In this document: piece by piece, positions 25,532-34,673 of the stretch
Numbering within the stretch: the stretch's first letter is position 1
How the letters are laid out: every line of letters starts with the position of its first letter
Source of the DNA: Planctomycetota bacterium
Lineage (GTDB): Bacteria > Planctomycetota > SZUA-567 > H5-PLA8
DNA length: 64,000 nt
Assembly: GCA_015075375.1 (NCBI GenBank)
Contig: JABTUM010000002.1
Coordinates: forward strand, 591,393-655,392
Direction: 5' to 3'
Program-made: the position numbers and the translations under genes
The notes under the pieces: generated by a model
Told to the model about the DNA's origin: nothing
The model's input: the letters and a program-made list of their open reading frames with translations, nothing else
Databases searched by the model: none

Positions 25532-27019
25532 GTGTTCGAAGCCACCGCCGTACGACATGAACTGCTCGATCGCCTGAAATCTCTCCACCAAGCCGTCCTC
25601 GAGGAAGGCCGGGCGCAATACGAACGCTGGCGGCCGCACATTCGTCGGCGGGCATTCCGCTTGGGCGGGCTGAACCTCGCGCATTACCTGGCTTTCCGGC
25701 GGCGCGATCTGCGGAGCCTGCAGATCGAACTGGCACCTTGGGGCTTGAGTTCGCTGGGCCGAAGCGAGGCGCGAGTCGTATCCAACCTGGAGCAGGTGAT
25801 CGCGACGCTGGGCGCCGTCTGCGGCGAGGAGGCCAGCGAACTTCCGCCACGCCGGCGCGCCCGGACGTTTTACCGCGGGGAACGGTTGCTTGCGCGCGAG
25901 ACGGTGCGCGTGCTGGGTGCGCTGCGCCCGGAGCGGCGGGTGCGGATCATGGTGACGCTGCCCGGCGACGCGGCGGAGCGGCCCGAGTTGGCCCGCAGTC
26001 TGGTGGAACGCGGGATGGATGTCGCACGGATCAACTGTGCGCACGACCAAGCCGAAGCTTGGGCGGCCATGATCGATCACGTGAAGCGTGCTGCCCAGGA
26101 GTTGGGCCGGGATTGCCGCATCTTCATGGATCTGGCGGGGCCGAAAATTCGGACCGGCCAAATTTTGGGCGAGAACCCCGATTATCGCCTGCTTCCGGGC
26201 GACTTGTTTCTGCTGAGCCGCGAAGCGCGGCCGGATGCGGATCTCGGTGCGGCGCGCTTGCAGGTGGTCTGCGGGTTGCCGGATGCCGTGGATCAGCTTC
26301 GCGAGGGCGCGGAGTTATGGATCGACGACGGAAAGATCGGCGCACGAGTCGAAGCGCGGCTGCAAGGCGGCGTGCTGGTGCGGGTCACGCAGGCGCGGCC
26401 GAAGGGCGACCGTATCCGGCCGGAGAAGGGTCTCAATTTCCCGCATACCGAACTGCGCGTCCCGGCGCTGACCGAAAAGGATCTGCGTGATTTGGATTTC
26501 GTCGCGCGCCACGCCGATGCGATCGGCTATTCGTTCGTGCAGGACGCTGCCGATGTGGTCCGCTTGCAGCAGGCGCTGGTGGAACGGGAGACGGACCTGC
26601 GCCGGACGGCCTTGGTGCTGAAGATCGAGACGGCGCGCGCGGTGCGCAACCTGCCCGACTTGATCGTGCGGGCGGCCGGCCGGCAGCCGGTGGGCGTGAT
26701 GATCGCGCGCGGAGATTTGGCGATCGAGATCGGGTACGAACGGCTCGCCGAAATTCAGGAGGAACTGCTCTGGCTGTGCGAGGCCGCGCACGTTCCGGTC
26801 ATCTGGGCGACGCAGGTGCTCGAGCGGCTGGTGAAAAAGGGCACGCCTTCGCGCGCGGAGATCACCGATGCGGCGATGGCCGAGCGTGCCGAATGCGTGA
26901 TGCTCAATAAGGGACCGTATATCGCGCAGGCCGTCGGCATTCTACATGACGTGCTGACGCGCATGAGCGAGCATCAAACCAAAAAGACACCGCAACTCCG
27001 CGCACTGCGCTCCTGGTAG
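25532..27019 (+). CDS. Atypical pyruvate kinase lacking the C-terminal regulatory domain
   Basis: 495 residues from a GTG with GGAG ten bases ahead. Residues 1-135 are a helical extension not found in standard pyruvate kinase. From about 137 the barrel motifs follow: MVTLPGD, VARIN (R166, N168), DLAGPKIRTG (200-209), WIDDGKIG, LTEKDLRDLDFV, KIETARAV, MIARGDLAIEIG, PVIWATQVLE, PSRAEITDAAMA. The usual 'MLSGETAxG' is replaced by MLNKGPYI and the protein ends soon after, so the allosteric C-domain is missing. This matches a divergent pyruvate-kinase-like clade known to me from some bacteria and plant plastids. Reaction expected: PEP + ADP to pyruvate + ATP. It is convergent with the DUF4340-FKBP gene, 4 nt away. 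Confidence 0.82.
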   Translation: MFEATAVRHELLDRLKSLHQAVLEEGRAQYERWRPHIRRRAFRLGGLNLAHYLAFRRRDLRSLQIELAPWGLSSLGRSEARVVSNLEQVIATLGAVCGEEASELPPRRRARTFYRGERLLARETVRVLGALRPERRVRIMVTLPGDAAERPELARSLVERGMDVARINCAHDQAEAWAAMIDHVKRAAQELGRDCRIFMDLAGPKIRTGQILGENPDYRLLPGDLFLLSREARPDADLGAARLQVVCGLPDAVDQLREGAELWIDDGKIGARVEARLQGGVLVRVTQARPKGDRIRPEKGLNFPHTELRVPALTEKDLRDLDFVARHADAIGYSFVQDAADVVRLQQALVERETDLRRTALVLKIETARAVRNLPDLIVRAAGRQPVGVMIARGDLAIEIGYERLAEIQEELLWLCEAAHVPVIWATQVLERLVKKGTPSRAEITDAAMAERAECVMLNKGPYIAQAVGILHDVLTRMSEHQTKKTPQLRALRSW

Positions 27020-27023
27020 CGCG

Positions 27024-28814
27024 CTATTCCTTGGGCGCGGCATCGGTCTTGGCTTCGGTCTTGTTTTCGGCCGGCTCGGTTTTGGCCGCTTCCGCGGGGG
27101 CGGCCACGGGCGCCGGATCGGCTTGCTTGACTTCCGCCCGCGGTTTATCGGCGGCCTTGCCTGCGATTTTCAGCAGCTCGACATCGAAGACCAGATCCGC
27201 TTTGGCCGGAATTTTGGGCGGGCTGCCCGCGTCGCCGTAACCCAGGGGGTGGGGAATGACGAGCTTGCGCTTGCCGCCCACCTTCATGCCTTGCACGCCC
27301 AGTTCCCAGCCTTTGATCACTTCGCCTTTGCCGATCGTGAACTTGAAGGCTTCGCTGCGTCCCGAACTGCTGTCGAACTCCGATTTATCCTTCAGCAGCC
27401 AGCCGGTGTAATGCACTTCCACCGTATCGCCTTCGAGCGCTTCGGCGCCTTCGCCTTTTTTGATCTCGGCGTACTGGAGGTCCTGCTCCTTTTTCTGCAG
27501 CGACTCGTTTTCCGGCACTGCTTCTCCAGGAAGATTTTCTTTCTTCACTTCCTTGCTTTTGAAGAGCTTCTCGGCAGCGGGGCGCAACTTTTCGAAGCTC
27601 TCGTTTCCGATCACGTAAAAGAACTGCTGGAAGCGCTGCTGCGCCTTCTCCGCTTTGGCCAGTCCGGCCGCCTTTTCGTCCTTCTTAGGCTCGGTCTCTG
27701 CTCCGGTTTTCTGGCCTTCGGCCGAGGCCTTTACGTCTTCGTCCAGCTTGGGATCGTAGGAGGCGAAGACGGCCATGTATCGGTTGTGACCTTTGCCGTC
27801 CTCCTTCTTTTCCGCTTCGCCGGCCGGCTTTCCGCCGGCGGCCTGATCCTGTTCGTCGTCCACCGCGATCTCGCCGAAGAAGAGAAAATAGTTCACGCCG
27901 TCCTTGGTGCCGATTTCCAGTTCGCCTTCGTTACCTTTAAGGGTGACTTGCTGGCCCTGCTGCGCGACGAAGAATCCGCGGGCCTGAAGCCATTCGGGAT
28001 CGAAGGGGCGCACGCCGGCCAAACGCAAACCGGTGGCTTCGCTCAGCAGCTTCTCAACCGTATCTTCGTCCACCTGCTGTTCGGCGGGCGTCCGCGGCGA
28101 GGTCCAGGCGGTGGCGTCCTTAGCCTTTAAGAGCGGCGTCGTGGTGCGCTCCTTGATGACGCCTTTGGTTTCGTCGACCGAGTAATCCTTAACCGTGAGC
28201 CTGCGGATGTCGGCGCGATTGAGCTTCAGGAAATCGGTTTCGACCCAGTCCTTGAACGAGGTGGAGATGTTCACGTTGACTTTGGCGGTGTAGACCTCGT
28301 CCTTGCCGAATTCGCGGACGTAGCGGATATCGGGCTGGCTCTTGGCCTTGCCGACGATGAGATCGACGAGCGTCGCGCCGCCCTCGTCCTTCAAGGTGAC
28401 TCGCTTTCCTCGCGCTTCGTCGTCCAGGGTGCCGTCCTTACGGGGATCGAGGACGCCGAAATCCGCGTGCTGGTCGGCGCTGGCCGAAACGAGCGGTCCG
28501 CGCGGAACGTTCATCACGCCGCCGGCGGTCTCGCCGACTTTGGTGCCCCCGTCGGCCGGATAGTCGTGATGGCTTGGAATCACCCACTGGCCGCCTTTCT
28601 TGGCGACGGCAAAGAGGGAGGGGGCTTTGGCCGTGGCGTCCCATTGTTCGACTTGCAGCGAGGCGACTCGCTCGGGCTCAAGGGCTTCCCCGTCCGCCGT
28701 GAGCAACGCGCCCGTTTTCTCGGCGTCGCCTTCTACCGCGGCGTTCTTCGGGAACCAGACCCACAGGGATGAGAGCAGGGCCAGGAGCATACTAAGGGCC
28801 AGCGCGACACGCAT
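27024..28814 (-). CDS. DUF4340 protein fused to a C-terminal FKBP-type prolyl isomerase
   Basis: 596 residues. A membrane anchor or signal lies at about 3-22. Residues about 35-330 match DUF4340 (PERVASLQVEQWD, GQWVIPSHHDYPADG, FGVLDPRK, WTSPRTPAEQQVDEDTVEKLL), a domain normally encoded beside GldG-like ABC transporters. A charged Lys/Glu-rich linker with coiled-coil character runs to about 445. Residues about 450-555 are a complete FKBP domain (VEVHYTGWL, FDSSSGR, GEVIKGWELGVQGMKVGGKRKL, HPLGYGD, LVFDVELL), so the active-site residues appear intact. It should act outside the cytoplasmic membrane. It is the last gene of the Gld-type module, 2 nt after GldFG. Confidence 0.87.
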   Translation of the reverse strand: MRVALALSMLLALLSSLWVWFPKNAAVEGDAEKTGALLTADGEALEPERVASLQVEQWDATAKAPSLFAVAKKGGQWVIPSHHDYPADGGTKVGETAGGVMNVPRGPLVSASADQHADFGVLDPRKDGTLDDEARGKRVTLKDEGGATLVDLIVGKAKSQPDIRYVREFGKDEVYTAKVNVNISTSFKDWVETDFLKLNRADIRRLTVKDYSVDETKGVIKERTTTPLLKAKDATAWTSPRTPAEQQVDEDTVEKLLSEATGLRLAGVRPFDPEWLQARGFFVAQQGQQVTLKGNEGELEIGTKDGVNYFLFFGEIAVDDEQDQAAGGKPAGEAEKKEDGKGHNRYMAVFASYDPKLDEDVKASAEGQKTGAETEPKKDEKAAGLAKAEKAQQRFQQFFYVIGNESFEKLRPAAEKLFKSKEVKKENLPGEAVPENESLQKKEQDLQYAEIKKGEGAEALEGDTVEVHYTGWLLKDKSEFDSSSGRSEAFKFTIGKGEVIKGWELGVQGMKVGGKRKLVIPHPLGYGDAGSPPKIPAKADLVFDVELLKIAGKAADKPRAEVKQADPAPVAAPAEAAKTEPAENKTEAKTDAAPKE

Positions 28815-28816
28815 GA

Positions 28817-31666
28817 TTACTCAATCCTCCGACGAGAACTCGGCACGATGCTGCTTTCACCGGCAACTCGGATCAGGAAGACCGCCAACGCCAGCAGTCC
28901 CAGCGCCAAGGCGGGGTAGGCCAGGACCTGAACCTTCACCTTGGACATCGTGCTGCTGACCTTGCGGTTCTGCTCGATCTTGGCTTGGCGTACCTTCAGC
29001 GCGGCTTCGTGCTCCAGCGTTTCGATCTGACGGTCCAGTTCGCGCCGCGCCGAGATGCGCTTCTGTTCGACGAGCTGCGCTTTCGCGTTCTCGTCCAGGT
29101 CGGTGCGCTTGCGGATCTTTTCGAGTTCCTGCTCGAAATCGGCCTCGAGCTTCTCCTTCTTCTTGTCGTACTCATCCGCCGCGGCATCGGTGGTCTCGCG
29201 GAGCGTGGCTTGCGTTTCGAGAATTACTTTCTCCAGTACCTCCAACGGGCGGCGCACTGGGCGGCGCGTACGCAGTTCCATGAAGGCCTGGTCGTCGGCC
29301 AGCGCGTCCACCGCATTGGCGAGGAACTGCACGTTCTTGAGGTCCAGCAGGAATTTGAGTTCGTCCTCGCTGAAGCGTTGCCCTTCGTTGCGGTAGAAGG
29401 CGAAGAACTGGTCGTGCGCGAGGTCGGTGTCGGCGACGTAGACGACGTGGATCGGCTTGGTGCTGGGATCGCCGACGCCTTTGCCGCTCTCGACGGGAGG
29501 TTCCTCGCCGGTCTTCGCGCCTTCGGGCTTGGGAGCCGGAAGCGGATAGGCGCGCTTCATGGTTCCGGTGATCTCGACGGCGATGGCCTGCGGCTCGCCG
29601 GCCACGGGCGTAAAGCGCTTGGGGTTGATCTTGCGCTCGCCGAAGAATGGGTTGCGTTCGAAGTGATCGTTGTAGCTGTGGCGGCCCCAGCCCACGCCGG
29701 CGACCGGCCGTACGAGCGTTTTGACGTTCAACTCACCGGGCTTGTCGGGCGCGGGACGGACGGTGCCGGGGAAGGGGAGTAGCAGGCTCGTGATCCCGCG
29801 CGTCACCGGCGCGGCCTCGATGCCGCCCTTGTCCGCGTAGCTCCACACGAAGTTCGGGGTCAGGATTTTGCGGAACTCGTGGCTGGGGTTAAAGTCCGAC
29901 CACGCGATCATGTCCAAGTCGATCTCCAGGCCCAGCGCGCGAAGGAGCGGCTTGAGGTCGCCTTTCTCGCCGTCTTCAGGCGGCATGCCCATCATCGGGT
30001 TCGGCGGGCGCTTGGGCTGGCTGCTACCCAGTTGCGGGCCGCTGAAGACCGGCATGGGGTCTTCGAGGATCAGTGCCGGGCGTCCGGCCCAGATATAGTC
30101 GTGCAGGTTCTTGAGCTGCTCATCGCTCAAGCGCGAAGGCTGCGGCGCGACCAGCACGCCGATGTCGTCGCCCACCGGGGCGTCGAGGTTGACTTCGCGG
30201 ACGTCGTACTGCTTCTTCCATTCCTGCACGATCTGCCACTCGGGAATCGGCTGGCGCGCCTGGAAATCGAAGCCGCCGACGATTTTCAAATCCGTCTCGA
30301 CGACGCCGATTACTTTCTTCTTGCCTGAGCCGACGGTGCGAATCGCGCGGATCAGTTCGTACTCGACCGAAAGCCCCGGATCGAAGTGTTCGATCTTCTG
30401 CGTCTTGGAGCCGCTGCTGACGACGGCCGAGAGAAAAACTTCGTCTTCGTCGCGACCCGTGGCCAGGTCGGTGATGACTTTGCGCGGCGTAATTCCGTAG
30501 AACTGCGTGGCTTCGCTGCCGGCCTCGTCGAGCGGGTCTTCGGGGTGCTTGAGGATCAGCTTGATCTTGTCGCCCATTTCGCGATCCAGCACTTTCAGCG
30601 TGTTCTCGACTTCCTTGCCCTTCAGCGTCATTTCGGCGGGCAGCGTCTTGCTGATGAAAGCGGTGATGGTGACGGGCTTTTCGAGTTCTTGGAGGATTTT
30701 CATGCTCGCCGGGCTGATCGAGGACAGCCGCTCGTCGGTGACGTCCCAGTCCACGGCTTTACGGTCCACGGCGACGGAGACGTTGAAGAGCGTGATCGCG
30801 CTGCAGATCGCGACCAGCGCGTGGGGCCGGATGATGTTCGGAATGACGGCCATGACGCCTACCAGGGTCACGAGCGCCCCGGCGCCCACCAGCGCGCCGC
30901 TGCTGTTGGTTCCACGGAGGACCCAAGCGCCGCTGCCGCCGGCCGCCAAAAGGATCAGACCGATGACGGCCAGACGCCAGCCGCGGCCCATGTTCTCGCC
31001 AAAACGCCGGCCCATGACGATCAACGTCGCCAGCGCCAGCGTGAGCGCGACGAATACGGCGGTGGTGACCAACCCGCCCAACGGGAGCAGGCCGCGGTTG
31101 AACGGATCGAACCAATCGGCCCACCACGCCACGGCCATCAGTCCGGAACTGAGCAGGACGCCGATGACGAAGGCGATCGCGGGCATCGGGACCAGCGTGC
31201 TGGCCAGCACCCCCAGTGCCGCGAAGACCAGTCCCGCGCACCACCAGCCCGCGTAGTTGGCGAAGATCAGTCCGCTGTCCGGGTCGCCTAGATAAGCCAG
31301 CGCGATCACGTTGAAGAGGCTGCACAACAGCGCGAGCGTGAAGTAGCTCGTCACGCCCAGCCATTTACCCACCAGCGCGTCGCTGACGTTCAGGGGTAGG
31401 GTGAGCAACTGTTCTTCGGTGCCGAGTTCGCGTTCGGAGGCCCAACTGCCCATCGCCAGCGCGGGCAGCAGCACCACGAGCAGCCAAGGCATGTAGGTAA
31501 GCAGCGGATTGAGGTCGGCGATATTGCGCGCGAAATACGCGCGCGGAACGAACAGGATTCCCGCGGCGACGAGCACGAAGACCAGGATAAAAACGTAGCC
31601 CAGCGGATTAAGCAGCAGGCTGGCCAATTGCCGGCGCCAGATGGCGCAGATCGCGGAGAGATTCAC
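28817..31666 (-). CDS. Fused GldF-GldG-type ABC transporter permease
   Basis: 949 residues. Residues 1-about 300 are an ABC-2 permease with about eight membrane helices (start: RRQLASLLLNPLGYVFILVF, then WASERELGTEEQLLTLPL as in GldF). From about 310 a GldG-like extracytoplasmic domain follows (WDVTDERLSSISPASMKIL, KPVTITAFISKTLP, VVETDLKIVGGFDF). A Lys/Glu-rich coiled-coil (about 835-900) precedes a last membrane helix. GldF and GldG are separate genes in Bacteroidota gliding bacteria; here both are in one chain. Its ATG overlaps the stop of the ATPase gene by 4 nt. Cargo is unknown. Confidence 0.88.
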   Translation of the reverse strand: MNLSAICAIWRRQLASLLLNPLGYVFILVFVLVAAGILFVPRAYFARNIADLNPLLTYMPWLLVVLLPALAMGSWASERELGTEEQLLTLPLNVSDALVGKWLGVTSYFTLALLCSLFNVIALAYLGDPDSGLIFANYAGWWCAGLVFAALGVLASTLVPMPAIAFVIGVLLSSGLMAVAWWADWFDPFNRGLLPLGGLVTTAVFVALTLALATLIVMGRRFGENMGRGWRLAVIGLILLAAGGSGAWVLRGTNSSGALVGAGALVTLVGVMAVIPNIIRPHALVAICSAITLFNVSVAVDRKAVDWDVTDERLSSISPASMKILQELEKPVTITAFISKTLPAEMTLKGKEVENTLKVLDREMGDKIKLILKHPEDPLDEAGSEATQFYGITPRKVITDLATGRDEDEVFLSAVVSSGSKTQKIEHFDPGLSVEYELIRAIRTVGSGKKKVIGVVETDLKIVGGFDFQARQPIPEWQIVQEWKKQYDVREVNLDAPVGDDIGVLVAPQPSRLSDEQLKNLHDYIWAGRPALILEDPMPVFSGPQLGSSQPKRPPNPMMGMPPEDGEKGDLKPLLRALGLEIDLDMIAWSDFNPSHEFRKILTPNFVWSYADKGGIEAAPVTRGITSLLLPFPGTVRPAPDKPGELNVKTLVRPVAGVGWGRHSYNDHFERNPFFGERKINPKRFTPVAGEPQAIAVEITGTMKRAYPLPAPKPEGAKTGEEPPVESGKGVGDPSTKPIHVVYVADTDLAHDQFFAFYRNEGQRFSEDELKFLLDLKNVQFLANAVDALADDQAFMELRTRRPVRRPLEVLEKVILETQATLRETTDAAADEYDKKKEKLEADFEQELEKIRKRTDLDENAKAQLVEQKRISARRELDRQIETLEHEAALKVRQAKIEQNRKVSSTMSKVKVQVLAYPALALGLLALAVFLIRVAGESSIVPSSRRRIE

Positions 31667-32403
31667 GCCGCCACCCCTTTCGTCAGTTCGCGGAAACGCG
31701 CTTCCAGCCCCTCGCCGGCAGCCAGATCCTTGGGCGTGCCGTCGAAGCGCAGTTTGCCTTCGCTGATCAGCAGCACGTGATCGGCCAGCGCTTCGACCTC
31801 CTGCAGGATGTGGGTCGAGAGCAGCACGGCCTTATGTTTCTGCGCGAAGCTCTTGATCAGGTCACGCACCACCTGAATCTGGTTCGGGTCCAGCCCCGCG
31901 GTGGGTTCGTCGAGGATCAGGACATCGGGATCGTGAAGCATCGCCTGCGCCAAACCCACGCGCTGGCGGAAACCCTTGGAAAGCTTGCGGATCGACTTGT
32001 TCCAGACTTCCTCAAGCTGGCACGCGTGAAGCATGCGGTCGAGCGCTTCGTCGCGCTTGCTGCCGTCCATGCGCCGGATCGCGGCGATGTAGCGCAGGTA
32101 TCCGGCGGGGGTCATGTCGGGATAAAGCGGGCCATTCTCGCTCAGGTATCCCAGCCCTTCGCTGCCTTCCAAGCGTTCGGTGGTCATGTCGTGCCCGGCG
32201 ATGATCGCGGTACCGGCGCTGGGCGCCAGGTAGCCGGTGAGGATCTTCATGGTGGTGGATTTGCCCGCCCCGTTGGGACCGAGGAAGGCCGTGATCGAGC
32301 CGCGCTTGACCTGAAAGCTCACATTTTCGATCGCCGTGAACGGTCCGTAATACTTGCTCAGGCCTTTGCAGACGATCAACGCCGCATCCGAATCATCCGC
32401 CAT
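31663..32403 (-). CDS. ABC transporter ATP-binding protein, GldA type
   Basis: 246 residues after an AAGGAG site six bases from the ATG. Walker A GPNGAGKST at 42-50, signature LSKGFRQRVGLAQAM, and Walker B VLILDEPTAGLD with the switch His in STHILQE are all present. It is the first gene of the three-gene module ATPase, GldFG, DUF4340-FKBP and supplies the energy for that permease. The MoxR/VWA operons in the same window often co-occur with such modules in related genomes, but no direct link is visible. Confidence 0.93.
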   Translation of the reverse strand: MADDSDAALIVCKGLSKYYGPFTAIENVSFQVKRGSITAFLGPNGAGKSTTMKILTGYLAPSAGTAIIAGHDMTTERLEGSEGLGYLSENGPLYPDMTPAGYLRYIAAIRRMDGSKRDEALDRMLHACQLEEVWNKSIRKLSKGFRQRVGLAQAMLHDPDVLILDEPTAGLDPNQIQVVRDLIKSFAQKHKAVLLSTHILQEVEALADHVLLISEGKLRFDGTPKDLAAGEGLEARFRELTKGVAA

Positions 32404-32777
32404 GCCGATCTCCTTATGAGGAACGCCATTCGCCCAAACGAGCCCGTTCCGAGCCGCGAAGCCCGGATCGTCGCCCTGTCATGAACGTGTCGAATCGAAG
32501 CGAGTACATAGTAGCCTAATCGCCGTCACGGAACCTCTCAAGATCGGTATCGCCATGCCCCGAACTTGGAACGGACTTTTGGGAGACGAGCGCCGGGTGC
32601 TCGCCTTCAAAAATCCACCCGGTCCGGTCGGTAGGCTTCCTGTGTGCGTATTCGTTCTCTTTTAGGGATGGAGGCTGTATTGCGCACCTTGCATTGCAAG
32701 CTTTCGAGGCAGTTCGTACACTCGCCCTCCCGCGCGCCGGTGCGGCGCCAACCTTGACCCGCTACAGGAGGGGAAGC
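32404..32777. other. Divergent intergenic region between ABC module and ACT gene
   Basis: 374 bases with no gene. It holds the ribosome-binding site of the ABC gene (32410-32415, minus) and the putative plus-strand promoter at 32694-32722 listed separately. No RNA gene or riboswitch fold was recognised. Confidence 0.55.
32694..32722 (+). promoter_or_regulatory. Putative sigma-70-type promoter for the ACT-rlmH pair
   Basis: TTGCAA at 32694-32699 and TACACT at 32717-32722 are 17 bases apart, each matching four of six consensus positions. It would start transcription about 50 bases ahead of the ACT gene. Judged by eye only. Confidence 0.35.
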
Positions 32778-33179
32778 ATGCCCCTGACCATCCAGAAACA
32801 GCTTTCGGTCTTCCTCGAGAACAAGCCCGGCGTCTTGCAGCGCCTGTGCGAATCGTTCGCGAAGCAGAAGATCAACATCAACGCGCTTTCGGTTTCGGAT
32901 ACGGTCGACCATGCGGTGGTGCGAATGATCGTCAGCGACCCGACGAAAGCGCTGCATCTGCTGGAAGAGCACGGCGTGCTGGTTGTCGAGACCGATGTGC
33001 TGGCGCTGCAGATGCCCGATAAGCCCGGCGCCCTTTCGCAGATGGCCGAAAAGCTCTCCAAGGCCAAGGTGAACATCGAATACGCCTACGGGACGGCCGG
33101 CACGGGCAAGGGCCAGAAGAGCCTGATGATCGTGCGCGTCAGCGACCTGGAGAAGGCTCGCAAGGTTCTCGCCAAGTAG
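32778..33179 (+). CDS. Double ACT-domain regulatory protein
   Basis: 133 residues. The start at 32778 is set by AGGAGG at 32766-32771; the frame is open upstream but without a better site. Two ACT domains are visible: residues about 7-68 (KQLSVFLENKPGVLQRLCESF) and 72-131 (VLALQMPDKPGALSQMAEKLS), each with the glycine turn used for amino-acid binding. Stand-alone tandem ACT proteins bind amino acids and modulate metabolic enzymes; the ligand and target cannot be told here. The next gene, rlmH, starts 4 nt downstream, so the two are probably co-transcribed. Confidence 0.88.
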   Translation: MPLTIQKQLSVFLENKPGVLQRLCESFAKQKININALSVSDTVDHAVVRMIVSDPTKALHLLEEHGVLVVETDVLALQMPDKPGALSQMAEKLSKAKVNIEYAYGTAGTGKGQKSLMIVRVSDLEKARKVLAK

Positions 33180-33183
33180 CGCC

Positions 33184-33642
33184 GTGAAACTGGTTCTCGC
33201 CTGCGTCGGCAAGCTGCGTGCCGCGGCCGTGCGGACGCTGTGCGAGGACTACGCCGGACGGCTGGCGCGTTACGGCTCGTTCGAACTCCACGAATGCAGA
33301 GATGCCCGCGCTTCTTCCGCCGCCGATGCCGCGGCGGAAGAAGGCGCGCGGTTGCGCGCGCTGACCAAGCCCGGTGACGCGATCTGGGTGCTGGACGAAC
33401 GCGGCGTGCAGGTCGATTCGCCGGGGCTGGCGAAGCGACTGAACGACCTCGAGAACCGCGGCGTCAAGCGCTTGGTAGTGCTGCTGGGCGGCGCGCATGG
33501 GTTGGACGAGGCCACGCGGAAGGCCGGCACGCTCTGGTCGCTCTCCAAGCTTACGCTGCCCCACGAACTCTGCCGCATGCTGGCGTTGGAGCAGCTTTAC
33601 CGCGCACGGACCATCCAGCGCGGCGAACCGTACCATCATTAA
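33184..33642 (+). CDS. rlmH: 23S rRNA (pseudouridine1915-N3)-methyltransferase RlmH
   Basis: 152 residues from a GTG, the usual length of RlmH. It begins with MKLVLACVGKLR, contains LLGGAHGLDEATR and SKLTLPHELCRMLALEQLYRA, and ends with the conserved GEPYHH tail. The enzyme is a SPOUT-class methyltransferase that uses SAM to modify pseudouridine 1915 in helix 69 of the large ribosomal subunit. It follows the ACT gene closely and converges on the PEGA lipoprotein gene, 42 nt away. Confidence 0.96.
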   Translation: MKLVLACVGKLRAAAVRTLCEDYAGRLARYGSFELHECRDARASSAADAAAEEGARLRALTKPGDAIWVLDERGVQVDSPGLAKRLNDLENRGVKRLVVLLGGAHGLDEATRKAGTLWSLSKLTLPHELCRMLALEQLYRARTIQRGEPYHH

Positions 33643-33664
33643 AATTGGAAGAGGATCAAGCCTG

Positions 33665-33693
33665 CGGAGGCGCGTGCGCTCCGGCTACTTTTT
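33665..33693 (+). terminator. Possible weak terminator after rlmH
   Basis: CGGAG (33665-33669) can pair with CTCCG (33679-33683), followed after a few bases by a run of five T. The stem is short and the T-run overlaps the end of the convergent gene, so support is weak. Confidence 0.3.
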
Positions 33694-34494
33694 CTTCTCG
33701 GGATCTTCGATCGGTTCTTCTTCGTAGATCAGGATCTCGCCGGTGGGCGTGCGGCGCATGCGCTTAGGCGGCGCGACCGGCTCGGGCTTCGGTGTTTCGG
33801 CGGGCTTGGCTTCTTCGGGCTTCTTCTCGGGTTCAAGGCCCATTTCTCGGGCGATGCGCGGGCCTTCGGGGCGCGTCTCGTCGATGGTGCGCGCCGCCGG
33901 CTGAGCGGGCTGTTCGGCCACGGCTTCCGGTTCGGCCGGCAAGGTCAGGTCGGCCTTGGGTTCCGGCCCAGGCGCGCGCCGGACGGCCGTTTCGGTCCCG
34001 GGCTCGATCGTTTCAATCCCGGCACTCTTGGACGGCGCCATATCTACGGCGATCATCTCGCCCGTAGTCGGATGCTTGACCTGCCCGCCGCGAGCCGCCA
34101 GCGCCCGGTCCATCAACGAATCGCGGTCCAGTCCCTCTTCGATGGGCTTCATCACGTAATGCATCGAAACTTCATCGTTGAGGCGAACGGGCACCACGTT
34201 GTCGGCGATGAAGGACAGCGGATCGAAGCCATACCACGGCGGACGAATCTTTTCGGTCTGGACCAACGTCTCGTACTTGTCTTTGCGCAATTCGATGCGG
34301 TAGCTGCCGTAGTGCGTGTAGTTCATGCGGATCGGCGTCTTGCCCACGACGCGCCGATTGACCGAAACTTCCGCGCCTTCGGGAAGGGAAGTGATCGTCA
34401 TGCCGCGGCTGGTGCAGCCCGTCTGACTGAGCAGCAGCACCGCGAGCGGGCCGGCCAGCAGCAGGGACATCCATGAGCAGCGAGGTTGACGCAT
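33685..34494 (-). CDS. PEGA-domain lipoprotein
   Basis: 269 residues from the ATG at 34494. An in-frame ATG 12 codons upstream exists, but the chosen start gives a compact lipoprotein signal with lipobox LSQTGC. Just after the Cys comes a PEGA domain (MTITSLPEGAEVSVNRRVVGKTPIRMNYTHYGSYRIELRKDKYE, spread over about 45 residues). The C-terminal half is rich in Pro, Glu and Ala and likely disordered (TETAVRRAPGPEPKAD, PEKKPEEAKPAETPKPE). PEGA domains are small envelope-associated sheets. It is expected to be anchored to a membrane by lipid. Its neighbour upstream is the GlyA-GcvT gene. Confidence 0.85.
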   Translation of the reverse strand: MRQPRCSWMSLLLAGPLAVLLLSQTGCTSRGMTITSLPEGAEVSVNRRVVGKTPIRMNYTHYGSYRIELRKDKYETLVQTEKIRPPWYGFDPLSFIADNVVPVRLNDEVSMHYVMKPIEEGLDRDSLMDRALAARGGQVKHPTTGEMIAVDMAPSKSAGIETIEPGTETAVRRAPGPEPKADLTLPAEPEAVAEQPAQPAARTIDETRPEGPRIAREMGLEPEKKPEEAKPAETPKPEPVAPPKRMRRTPTGEILIYEEEPIEDPEKKK

Positions 34495-34673
34495 CACTCG
34501 GGCCACGCAGCTAACTCCAGCGCGGCACATCCTTTCCGGTTAAATCCCAAGCTCAGGTACAGACAGACAGTCTAGACGCCACAGGTGCTTTTGTCGAGTT
34601 CGGACGCCTTTAGAATGCGCTTACCCCTTGCTATCGGCCAACTTAGCCTTTGGCTTGAGCGCTTCGGGGACGG

